Positions 46,031 to 58,360 of a DNA stretch of 64,000 nucleotides are shown here, piece after piece. This DNA comes from Stromatinia cepivora (Eukaryota > Ascomycota > Leotiomycetes > Helotiales > Sclerotiniaceae): contig RCTD01000001.1 in the NCBI GenBank assembly GCA_014898415.1, forward strand, positions 1,922,001 through 1,986,000. The letters run 5' to 3'. The translations under genes were made by a program, and so were the position numbers. Below the pieces are notes generated by a model, which was not told the DNA's origin, did not search any database, and saw only the letters and a list, made by a program, of their open reading frames with translations. Positions within the stretch are counted from its first letter, which is position 1; every line of letters starts with the position of its first letter.

Positions 46031-47086
46031 TCAAAGTTTCGACGGATTCTCCGGGCCAGTTGTAGCTTTTATGGCAAGATCAGTATCGCCAGCAACACCC
46101 AGAAAGGCATCTAATCTCCGTATCTCATCCACATCACCCTTTCTCCCATCCACCACGACCCGATTTATAGCCCCATCGTCCCATGCAATGCCATGCCAGA
46201 GTAAGACCCCGAAGTTCCTCGTAAGTCTCACTCTTTTCATCAGACTATCGCTTTTTAATTCTGGAATTCGGGTGGTTAGTTCGGTCCAGAAAACCTCTCG
46301 CAGATATGTCGCATCGGGATGGTAATGAAAACCAATAGGTGTAATTTCGCCGAGAATTTCTTCAAGTCCGTAGAAACAGGTTCCGAATGGTAGAGGTTCT
46401 GCTTCTGCCCAGTCGACAAGTCCAATGAGGTGTTGCGTAAGGGGGTTGATTATCATATTGCTTGGGAGTATATCGCCATGACTGAGGACCCATGGAAGAC
46501 TTTCAATATGTTGTATGTTTTTGAGAATTCTGTTTGCCGTGGGTCGGAATCGCGAAGGTAAATTTCTGCATAGTAATTCAAGACGGGATGTCAATGATGA
46601 TCCCACAATACCGAGCGGGAGAGATATAAAATCTTTCCTATGCCATCCTACCGCTAAAAACGTCGCAAGATCTTTACACAGAGTTGCTCGAGCCGTGGTA
46701 CTGTTAGCCAAAGCTGTATTGCTTGCTCGAAAATCTTTATATGAAACACCCGATAATCGATTCATCGAATATACCAACAACCCTGACTTCGGGAGAGTGG
46801 TAACATAAGTAGTTCGAGGGCAAAATATTCCGTAAATTTCTCGTGCAGCATGAGTTATCAGGAGGTTCAATTTATATTGAAGAGGCCGGAATTGAACAAT
46901 GATATCGTCTCCCACGAAAAAGGTCAGCGAGCAATTCCCTTGACATGCAGGCTCCTCGATATTCTTCCCTGGAAAGGCATTTTTAACGAATTCATAACAT
47001 GTAAGTTTATCTTCTTGATCAAGTCCATTGCGGCTGTAAAAGTTATTAACTGGGGTCAATAAATCTGTCGCCTGCTTGACAGACAT
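46031..47086 (-). CDS. APH-family (aminoglycoside/choline kinase-like) phosphotransferase, 351 aa
   Basis: Single exon with ATG start. The kinase-like fold is recognised from 'WVLSHGDILPSNMII' (Brenner motif HGDxxxxN, Asp catalytic) and 'LIGLVDWAEAEPLPFG' (DxD-type metal-binding region). The N-terminal lobe contains 'SLTFFVGDDIIVQFRP' in the position of the ATP-binding lysine strand, where an Arg rather than Lys follows. Fungal genomes hold many such proteins of unknown substrate; they are not evidence of antibiotic resistance. The C-terminus 'RRLDAFLGVAGD' is common in this fungal subgroup. Divergently oriented from the DUF2235 gene. Confidence 0.85.
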   Translation of the reverse strand: MSVKQATDLLTPVNNFYSRNGLDQEDKLTCYEFVKNAFPGKNIEEPACQGNCSLTFFVGDDIIVQFRPLQYKLNLLITHAAREIYGIFCPRTTYVTTLPKSGLLVYSMNRLSGVSYKDFRASNTALANSTTARATLCKDLATFLAVGWHRKDFISLPLGIVGSSLTSRLELLCRNLPSRFRPTANRILKNIQHIESLPWVLSHGDILPSNMIINPLTQHLIGLVDWAEAEPLPFGTCFYGLEEILGEITPIGFHYHPDATYLREVFWTELTTRIPELKSDSLMKRVRLTRNFGVLLWHGIAWDDGAINRVVVDGRKGDVDEIRRLDAFLGVAGDTDLAIKATTGPENPSKL

Positions 47087-48596
47087 ATTGCCTGTTCATG
47101 ATGATACTTCATATATGTGTTCATCGTTGTTTGTCTTATCAAATTGTTTCACCAAGCTGTCTCTGGTCTGTAGAACTCCAAGAAAGCGGCACGGCTAGGC
47201 ACATGAACCCCGCCTTCATCTCACCATATCGGGTGACTTGCAGTAAGATAAGACATGAGAGGCTTTTGCTACAACACACATCATGTGAAGTGATACCATT
47301 TTGATCGATTCCTTGCTTCGAGTCTTCTAAAATATTTCCGATGACTCCGATATATCTGGAGAAATTGAAGTGAGGGGCTGAAAGGGGATACTAGGTGATC
47401 TTTGATGCATCCACTAAGATGCTGTACCTTTTGATGTTGATTTGCAGGAGATACAATAGACACGAGAACTGGTGGAACTAGTGGTTTCTGGTTCACCCCA
47501 CCACACTACACCACAATCTAACCTCAGCTCATCTCAAGAGAACTTTCTCGCATGAAAATTAATATCTCGAGTCAATCAATCCTCAATTCTCAATTCTCAA
47601 TTCTCAACCTCATTGATATTTTATTACATCGGCGCCAAGAGGTTGAGAAGTAATTGATCACCGTACGGCATGACGGTGAAAGAAAAAGTCTCAACGCTCT
47701 GTTCATGTGAAGCCACAATCGGGTCCACAACATAAAAGAAATGGGGTTTTTCATATAATTCATCCAATAAAATATCCTCTGACATGGCAAAATTTAAAAG
47801 ATGGCGTTGACGAATTAAATTCATCAAAATTTTCAATAATCCTTGATGAAATCATTTGTAAGGCTGGCTGGCACGGTGAGATTGGCAGATCATATTTGCC
47901 CATAGAAAGAGGCGGAAAGAGACCAGCACATAACCTTACATAGGTAGAAATTTAACCCAACCTCAACACCACCTAATCACCAAAAAAGTTATTCTTAATA
48001 CTCCATTACATGCTACATTCTTTACCAAAATGATGTCGGAGGCTTAAATAGTTCTTCAAATCGGTGCTGAAAGAGCGGATATTTGTGATGAGTGTCACTG
48101 CAACGTTCTTGAGAGATGGCTGAAAATCAATGGTGATACATTCTGATGCATCCATCAAGCCAATACTGATCGAGAAGACAATACATACGGACGATCAGCC
48201 TCGGGATTAGTGAGGGGAAAGAGAAAAGGGAAAAAGAGAGGCTTGCTCCCTTCTGTTCTGGTTTTGTATATATTCTACGCTTTCAACTCCTCACATCTAG
48301 TTTTTAGGAACTCGAGAGTTTTGATCCGAAGTTATTCTTCATTACGCATTTACGAATTAATTCCGAAAGAGCTTTCAGATCATCATTCCTTGATACCCTT
48401 GATAATTTTTCTATTATATATACCTTCATATATATACCTTTCGAAATCTACAGGTATGAATTCAATCTTCTCTAGTATTTGTCCTTCGGGTTTCATTTCA
48501 CTAAGTACATGACAACAGAATCATTATTTTTGTGGTCCTTCATTTCTGCCGAGAACATTATATTCTCTTCGCCGATATCAAGTTACACAAAACAAG
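47087..48596. other. Divergent intergenic region
   Basis: Between the APH-type gene (minus) and the DUF2235 gene (plus). Holds a CAATTCT tandem run (about 47580-47607, roughly four units) and AT-rich stretches with ATATA blocks near 48410-48440. No gene supported. Confidence 0.5.
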
Positions 48597-50643
48597 ATGG
48601 ATGAATTTGAAGGTCAAAAACATGTTCATCCTAAACGTATAATTCTATGTTGTGATGGAACATGGATGGATAGGTAAGATCTTATAGTTCTCCTTCACTC
48701 AAGTCACATGATCAAACCTACTGACTATCAATATTAGTGATGATGGGTTTAACAAACCAACACTTATCCCTTACAAACCAACCGGTACATTGCAGGTGAG
48801 TTACACATGCATTACTCTCCCTAACCCTGAACTCTCATTACAATAAAACATATTTCTCCTTGATCAAATTTCAGGTTGGGGTTATTTGGTCGGAACGTTA
48901 TCGTATCATACTCCCTTCACCGCCATCTCCACTTTCTAGCCAATCAAGCGAAATTCATCCACTAATTTTACCTTCTTCATAGACTCCAAGTAATGTGACT
49001 CGTCTTTCAAGAGCTCTAAGAAGATATGGTCGAGATGGTACTCATCAAATCATTTATTATCATTCCGGTGTTGGTACCGGAAGTACTATGATGGATACCC
49101 TCAGTGGAGGTATGCTTGGCACTGGTATCTCTGAGGTAATAATTGCTTTACCCCGAGCTTTGATATGTACTGACATACACCAAGAACATTCGTGAAGTTT
49201 ACAGTTTCATTGCTGCCAATTATACTCCCGGCGATGAAATTATTCTTATCGGTTTCTCTCGTGGAGCCTTCACTGCTAGAAGTGTTGCAGGGATGATCTC
49301 TGATATCGGGCTACTCACCCGTCATGGCATGACCAACTTCTATGCTGTGTTCAAAGACCAGGAAAATTTCAGGAATCCCGATTACTATGATATATTTCCG
49401 GATATTCCCTTTTCAAACAAACCAAAAGACAGCGGTGAATACAAGAAGAGATTAGAAGAAGAAGGTTTAACCCGAGTTAATGATCCGAATGGATCTAGAA
49501 TTCGAGTTCATGCAGTTGCTGTGTGGGATACTGTTGGTTCTTTGGGTATTCCAAATATTGCTCTACTTGCAAAACTTGGACTTCCACATTCAACTAAGGA
49601 ATATAAATTTCACGATACGAATCTTTCCGGCTACATCAGACATGCTTTCCAAGCTTTGGCGCTCGATGAAAATCGAAGACCTTTTAGTCCTGCCGTATGG
49701 GAGATTAGGGATTTTGATGATGAACCTACTGATCTACGACAAGTCTGGTTCCCTGGAAGTCATGCAAATGTCGGAGGAGGGTATGATGACCAGGAAGTTG
49801 CAAACATTACTTTGGCCTGGATGATGGATCAGCTTGCTTCTATTGGGATTGCTTTTCATGATGATGCTATCGATACAATCTTTCAAAAGAGTGTTCATTA
49901 CTACGAAACTCTGCCACCTCCATCCACTTCTATCTTTAGGTTCTCAAGGCCAATCAATGAATGGGCCACGCCAGCCGTATACGAAAAACATCACCCAGTT
50001 CGTCCATGGGCTCTGGGTAAGATTTATAGCTCAAATACCGGAATTGTAAGTATAATCATTTCTGGTCGTATCCCAAAACGGTCCACATCCTTCGTCAAAT
50101 AACAGGGAGACTGACATTTAATAGTGGACCCTCGCAGGTAAAGAGACCAGAACTCCTGGTCTTTACCAACGTTTAGATCCAAATACAGGTATCTCAATTG
50201 GGATACCAATGACACATACCAATGAGCGTATTCACTCAAGTGTACGAATTCGACTTGATCTCGGGGGACTTGGTGAAGACGACATGACAAAGTATAAATG
50301 CCCAGCGCTACTCAAGAAAGGACCATGGCGTCTTGATCAAATTCGAATTAAAGTCACCGATCCTATCCCGCCAACTGCCACATGGGGTCCAACAGCTCCA
50401 GCGGCACTAGACGATGAACGTACCAGCGACTTGAGATGGGTATGGGAATACGATGGACCGGAAAAGAATGCACCAATCATCCAAACTCTTATCGAAGAAA
50501 ATCTCGGCCCATATGAAAGAAAATTACTACTGTTGAATAAAGGTAAGGGCATGTTTCACAAGGTTATTGATGAGGCGAGTGCAGATGATCGTAGGGCTAT
50601 AATGTCAGCCGAAATTGATGCAAGACGTGAAAGTGATGCATGA
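48597..50643 (+). CDS. DUF2235 alpha/beta-hydrolase (T6SS phospholipase-like domain), 555 aa
   Basis: Exons 48597-48673, 48738-48795, 48983-49135, 49185-50045, 50125-50643. The product opens with 'RIILCCDGTWMDSDDG', the DUF2235 hallmark, then 'TPSNVTRLSRALRRYG', 'IIYYHSGVGTGS' and the nucleophile elbow 'LIGFSRGAFTARSVAG' (GxSxG). 'VWDTVGSLG' and 'WFPGSHANVGGGY' supply the likely acid and histidine regions. A C-terminal ~150 residues ('LAGKETRTPGLYQRLDP', 'HSSVRIRLDLGG') is typical of fungal members. The same domain occurs in bacterial type VI phospholipase effectors; the fungal substrates are unknown. The second intron (48796-48982) is long and looks bipartite. Confidence 0.92.
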
Positions 50644-51037
50644 AGTAATATTCATAAGCGTTTGATTTATTAGGGGCTAGTTTCCGTCTGATGATCTATC
50701 TAATTTGAAGTTTGAGGGGATGCGTTGAAGTTACTTTTCATTTTCATGGTTGCTTTCCAAGTATTAATAATTTCTCGATTACACTCTTTTTCTAAAAATG
50801 GGGGAATAGGGAGCAGATTGATACCAAAATTTGAATGGCTAGGACTCTTGTGAAGGGCGTTTTTCATTACCTAATTTCCAATAATTTTATCACATCACGT
50901 CATATCAAAACCATCTTTAGATGAAATGATAATGTAGTGAGGAGACGCCATCTCCAAACACAAAATTTTAGTAGACCAACTTGCTGATTATTCAACTTTT
51001 ACAAGGAATAGACCGCGTTAAATATCAAGAATCACTT
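50644..51037. other. Spacer between the DUF2235 and RE-rich genes
   Basis: About 390 bases, same-strand neighbours. It may be 3' UTR plus promoter; alternatively an intron could join the two frames, since no ATG opens the downstream frame until 51038. Confidence 0.4.
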
Positions 51038-52324
51038 ATGCATCGACGACGCAAAAAGAAAAAGAGGAGATCACATCGAACATCCACCAGAGCCATGACG
51101 GAAAAAAATCATATGACAGCCGATGATTTATTACTAGGAGATACGGCTGTAAATGGCGAACATGGAAAAAGAAGAAACCGGATGGGAAGAGATGAGGTGG
51201 TTAGTTATGGGAGTGGACCGGTGGTTATTGGGGAGGAATTGGAACCGGATGAGAAACTGGAGAAGTTACATGGGATCTCCAGTTATAATGGGGAGAGAAG
51301 GAAGTCGAGGCAAAATCGGATTTATGGACAAGGTTTTGGAGAGTTGCCGGTTAGGAGCCGAACGAGAGTTACGGCTGATCCGAGGGATGTGGAATTGGAG
51401 AGGGATATGAAAGAGCTGGAGCGGATGAGGACGGCGGATGTGAATAAAACGAATTCGAGAATTAGGATTGTACCGGCTGGAGATGAAGAGACAGAAAGAA
51501 GAGATAGAGGACCAGGATCACTCCCACGAGTCGAAATCCAACATTCGGAACAAGATGAAATCATCGTATTCGAAGAAGACGAAGTTCCCGATGAACGATC
51601 ACGCTCACATCGTAGATCTAGAATCGGCAATCGTGATCGCCCTAGAAGTTCGACGAGAACAATTGACACGTGGGAAAGGAGTGACGTTGGTGGGAGTACT
51701 GTTTTAACGCCGACCCCGAGGGGAAGAAGTGGTGGTGAAAGGGAAAGGGAAAAAGATTTGAAGATTCCGGGTGTGAGGGAGAGAGAATTGAGTGTGCCGA
51801 GAAGTGTAGATAGCTGGGAGAGAAGCGATGTAGGTGATAGTACGATATTGACGCAGAGGGATAGGGAGAAGAGTGGCACACCTAAAGCGAGGGGTGCCAG
51901 GGCGCGGAGTACGACGAGGACGATTGATACGTGGGAGAGGAGTGAGGTGGGGGAGAGTACGGTTTTGAGTGGACCGGGTGGGAGGACGCCGGGGAATAGA
52001 AGTGGGTTGGGTGCTAGGGACAGGGAGAGGAGTAAGGTTGATAGGGAGAGGGAGAGGGAAAGGAGTAGAGTTGAGAAGGAGGGGGATAGGGAGAGGGATA
52101 GTGGGTATGAAGGTGAAGGGGAAAGGGAAAGGGAGAGAGCTTATGGGGGGAGAGGATATGATGGAGAGGGAGAGAGATGGCATGGGAGAGGTTATGAATA
52201 TAAAGAGAGGGAAAGGGGACATAGTCCTGTGCCGAGTAGGTTGGGAGAAAGTAGGAGGGATAGGAAGATGTGGAGTGAGAGGGGGAGCGGATCGAGTGGG
52301 GCGGGCGTCGGGAATAGATTGTGA
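51038..52324 (+). CDS. Arg/Glu-rich low-complexity protein with a 'TIDTWERSDVG' repeat (428 aa)
   Basis: I start at the ATG at 51038; the open frame continues 19 codons upstream without an ATG. The N-terminus is strongly basic ('HRRRKKKKRRSHR'), suggesting nuclear targeting. Most of the protein is disordered, rich in Arg, Glu, Ser and Gly. A ~20-residue repeat occurs three times, at 51648-51707, 51799-51851 and 51908-51967, with core '(T/S)(I/V)D(T/S)WERS(D/E)VG(G/D/E)STxL'. The C-terminal third is RE/RD/GE repeat, as in SR-like proteins, from purine-rich DNA. No known domain. It could also be a spliced C-terminal extension of the preceding DUF2235 gene. Confidence 0.6.
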   Translation: MHRRRKKKKRRSHRTSTRAMTEKNHMTADDLLLGDTAVNGEHGKRRNRMGRDEVVSYGSGPVVIGEELEPDEKLEKLHGISSYNGERRKSRQNRIYGQGFGELPVRSRTRVTADPRDVELERDMKELERMRTADVNKTNSRIRIVPAGDEETERRDRGPGSLPRVEIQHSEQDEIIVFEEDEVPDERSRSHRRSRIGNRDRPRSSTRTIDTWERSDVGGSTVLTPTPRGRSGGEREREKDLKIPGVRERELSVPRSVDSWERSDVGDSTILTQRDREKSGTPKARGARARSTTRTIDTWERSEVGESTVLSGPGGRTPGNRSGLGARDRERSKVDRERERERSRVEKEGDRERDSGYEGEGERERERAYGGRGYDGEGERWHGRGYEYKERERGHSPVPSRLGESRRDRKMWSERGSGSSGAGVGNRL

Positions 52325-53294
52325 GTTGAGAAAATAGTTGGAAGGTATGAAGCTTGGAAAAATCAAGAATGAGGGAGATTGATTTGAGGGAGAGATGAGG
52401 GATTGAAAATCTAATAGCAGAAAGAAAAAGGAGGAAGAGGAGGAGAGCATTGGAACTAGATTGGATACAATTTTTTTTTTTTTTTTTTTTTTTTTACGAT
52501 TCTTGGAGTTTTTGTTTCACATTTATGTTTCTGGCTTATATTCCCCATGCAGAAAATGAGTCTAGGTCGAGTTGCAGACGAGTTGAGATCAGATTAATGA
52601 GTTATGAAATTGTATGTAGACGGATGGATGGATGCGTGGATAAAATTACGAAAAATGAGGATATGAGGATTCGAGGATTTATGGATTTAAAGATATGATG
52701 GGATTTGATAACATAGGATAGGATTTGATATGATATAGATATAGAGATGATGATGATGATGTCATGATAATAATTGATATTTTGTAGATGGGTTTATCTA
52801 TCTATCTCTATTTTACTCTATTTTTTATCTGGGTATTTATTCTTGTTCTTTATGGTGTGGTTTTGTGTTTGCGGTGTGTGTTTGTGGTGTGTTAGTGTGA
52901 AATTTGTGTTTTGTGTACATTGTAGGGGGTGAAGAGGATGGGAGATAGATATGAGAGGTTGGTTGGATGTGAGGTTGGATGTATAAGATGCGCATACAGA
53001 AATGAAAATATGTCATACAATATACATTATTGAGAATCGATGAGATAGGACTCAGGATATAGGAAACCTTCAACTTTTGTATTTTGTATTTGGATATTGA
53101 TCTATAGCAAAGATATCTTCGGCGAACTCTATAAACCACGGTGGATTCTCTTCTATTCTTCTATCCGTATGTAATGTTCGCTCTAGTATGCTTGATGCCT
53201 TACATTATATACCCGGCTTTCTATGCTTGATCTGTTCCAGTTTTGTCTTCTTCTTATATTATTAGCGGTGCGTATCGCCCAGTTCATCATTTTC
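52325..53294. other. Convergent intergenic region with simple repeats
   Basis: Lies between the RE-rich ORF stop and the stop of the minus-strand methyltransferase. Contains a long T run (about 52471-52495), GATGATGAT near 52747-52762, and TG-rich tracts near 52855-52920. No gene. Confidence 0.6.
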
Positions 53295-54802
53295 TTAATC
53301 TTTTTCATTTCCATGTGTATGTTTAAGATTCCCATCAATCTCAACCTCAACCTCACTTTTCCTCGCCACCCAAAAACTAGCCGAATAAGTATTTTGAAGC
53401 ATGGAATCCGGGTCTTGGATATACGGCGCACGTAAATCAGTAGATGAAGTAAGAACCGTAAATCCCAATTTAGGAAGCAGAAGAAGGACTTCCGAGTTTG
53501 TGAGTTCGATACTACCGGGATCGGCTATTCCTTGATCTTGGCTTTGATTACTGTCTTGTTTGGAAGAAGTGGGGGTCGAGGAACCAGGTGGATTGTTTTC
53601 GAAATGCCAGAGGAGTGGTCCCATGTTTATGAGTAGGCCGCCGGGTTTGAGACAATTGCGGATAGCTTCTAGATAGCGGATTATGTTTGGAGCTGTGTCG
53701 AGGAAGAAGACGGAGGCTACTGCGTCGTAGGATGAGGTGCGCTCTTCGTGGCCGTATAAGAGGAGGAAATCGGAGGCACTCATGCTCATTTCTCCTGCTT
53801 GTGGATTGGAGTTCAGTGCGTCCCCTGGGTGTATATCTGGGATTTTGACGGATTTGAGATGATTACTTCGAGTTTTGTGGTTGGAGAAGGAATGGACCCA
53901 GGGGAATATAGTATGGTTTTCTTTCTCAGGACAGAAATTGAGAATGTATGCACTAGCTAGAAGTTGATGGTAACTAATCTCGTTGCCTTCGACGTCGAAT
54001 CCTTGCATACAGAGATCGAATACTAGACGGCCGAGACCTGCACCGGGGACGAGGACACGCATGTTGCGTTTCAGAGGTGAGGATCTGGCTCGTTCGTCTT
54101 GGAGAGCTTGCATCACGGGGCCGTAAGATGCGTTGCGTTCCGCGGCTCCTTCGGACGACCAGTCTCGGTACATTTGGCGGAGGGTACTGCGGGCTTTTTC
54201 GAGATCACTTGAGGTGGCTGTACCGCGGAAATCATCTGGTGATTTGGTGGCGGGGTTGAAGTCTGAGGAGGGGTAGGGGAGATTGAAGGATGGGAGGGCG
54301 GCTGTTAAGATGGCTTCTGAGAGTTCGGCATTGTGGTCTATGGCATCGTCGACGGCTATTAAGGTGTCGAGATAGTTGATGGGTGGTGCTGCGAGGAGTT
54401 CCCAGTGGGCTCGGGGTAAGGCGTAGAATGCTTGTCTTCTTAGATGAGTGGTGTTGTAATGAGCTGTCTTTTGGTAGTGACTGGTGTATATGTTAATAAA
54501 GGTGCACATGTGCATGTTCTCATGAGTAAGAGTGCATATATTATATTCATTCACCTTCTATTCTGAAAACACTTGGAAGACCCCCTAACATGACACAACA
54601 GCACTCGCTTGATGTTCCCGTGAATCAAATGATATTACGATTCCAATTGGATCTTCCCTATTTTCAGACTAATAAAAGTTGCCATCAAATAATAAAAATA
54701 TCCTTACTAGAAAGAATCCAAAGCTTGATGAAGAACTCTCTTCTCATCAGGATCATTCTGAGTTTCCTCGTTGCCCTCCCAAGCATTACTAGGATCAGCC
54801 AT
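53295..54802 (-). CDS. N2227-like / carnosine N-methyltransferase-type SAM methyltransferase (426 aa)
   Basis: Two exons: 54802-54708 and 54480-53295. The short first exon begins 'MADPSNAWEGNEETQNDP' and ends 'VLHQALDSFY'; joining across the 227-nt intron (GTAAGG donor, CACCAG acceptor) restores 'DSFYHYQKTAHYNTTHLRR', typical of the family. A longer frame beginning at 54554 is an intron read-through. Downstream are 'YALPRAHWELLAAPP', 'MRVLVPGAGLGRLVFDL' (SAM-binding GxGxG), 'FDVEGNEISYHQLLAS', 'AYILNF', 'YDAVASVFFLDTAPNI' and 'CLKPGGLLINMGPLLWHF'. This order matches CARNMT1 and yeast YNL092W, which methylate imidazole nitrogen of carnosine or histidine peptides. Divergent from poly(A) polymerase. 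Confidence 0.93.
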
Positions 54803-55151
54803 ATTGTATATTTGATCTCCTCATGAACATTTATGTGATAGTATATTTTTGTCAAAAGAGTGAATTTTGAAAATACCAATGAATTCTAAAAGAAGTGAAT
54901 CATAGGAACGGAGTATTCTTATGCACAAGTGGTGGCCGGTGCATGGTAGGATAGGAAGCTTTATTAAGTGAGCCCAAAATAAATATTCGCTTATGCACGA
55001 TTGCAGAGCAATTTATGGTCGCGCCGGCGTTTGTCTATCTTTCTATCTTCTTCAAATAAACAAACATTAATACCAACATTAATTTTAAGCTGTTCATCTC
55101 GACAGCTTTGAACGCCATTCCCAGGGTTTCAGTTTCGGTCTTTTCATTAAG
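54803..55151. promoter_or_regulatory. Compact divergent promoter (methyltransferase / poly(A) polymerase)
   Basis: Only 349 bases separate the two start codons, so both promoters and 5' UTRs must share this stretch. AT-rich at the methyltransferase side. No individual factor site is claimed. Confidence 0.6.
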
Positions 55152-57341
<2,190 letters not shown>

Positions 57342-58360
57342 TGGCTCATTCAGTGCGAAGCCACCATACTCTCTTTCTCTACTATCATTGATGGGATCTA
57401 ATGACAGGCTTGCTTTACACCAGCTCTCGCTCATTGCGACCACCAAACTTAAAACCACACTTTAAAAAATCGGAAAAACGATCAAATTAATCAGCCACTA
57501 ACCTCAGGGCAGTTTACATCGACACGTTCATTCATTTCGTTAAGTAAATCCTGAGTATTACCTACTTTCTTGATCTTCCTTCGGGGTAAACCCGTAATAA
57601 TGAAAATTTACATTCAGGCCTGGGTACAACTGTTGAGGCAAATTGAAAGAGCAGATCCTCTCGAAATAAATCTAGCCCTGGCGTTACCAGAGGCTATATC
57701 TTCATTCTACATCTAGGGTCGAGGGAAAGGGGGGAGTCTATTATGCGAAAATGACATCAAGCATTGCTTGAAAGGTCCAGCGAAAAGAGGGCCATCTCAA
57801 ATGGCATTCTACATATCTATGTATTTTAGCAAAGCAATACAATTTATATTTAGAGACCACGAGTCTCAAATAAGGACAATTCTATGTTTCTATGACCATT
57901 GCGACTCCGTGCTGATGTGTGTGCAATGATGGTCTACTTTGATGGTCCAACAGGTCTGTTCTATTTGTGTTGACTGGATCTAAATATATAAACTTTACTA
58001 TTTAAAAGCATTGATCAACAATTATATTCTATTGCAAGGCTGTAAAGGGTGGTACCGCCTTTTAGACAGTGACGTAGTGCCCATCTGATTAAAAAAGCTA
58101 GGCATTGCAGGTAAGGAATTCTCAAATCCCATCTAGAAGCATCTTGGCAACAAACATATCTTGTACCTTGAACTTTTAACTCATCAATTTTATTTTTTTA
58201 CAATTGAACACTTCTCAGCCCAATTTCAAAGTTTCATCCTAACCCCAGCAGCATCAATAGAATATGACAAACATAAGCACACTCCGCCTGTGCATCAAAA
58301 GGATTGGAACGTCTCCACAACACTCAAACCCATTCAGCCTGACGGCCTCGCATATTAATC
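57342..58360. other. Intergenic region upstream of the App1-like gene
   Basis: No gene seen in about 1 kb. The right-hand part includes an ATG at 58264 that opens a frame ('MTNISTLRLC...') one base out of register with the App1 frame and may belong to that gene's first exon. Confidence 0.45.

Noticed and set aside
46031..47086. Antibiotic-resistance interpretation of the APH-type gene
   Set aside because: Fungal genomes carry many APH-fold proteins unrelated to aminoglycosides; only the fold-level motifs are present.
22600..48596. Possible biosynthetic gene cluster around the SDR and Zn2Cys6 genes
   Set aside because: No PKS, NRPS, terpene synthase, P450 or transporter lies nearby; neighbours are housekeeping or unrelated genes.
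51704..52450. 248-residue minus-strand Pro/Ser/Phe-rich ORF
   Set aside because: Antisense of the purine-rich RE repeat region; low complexity with no domain.
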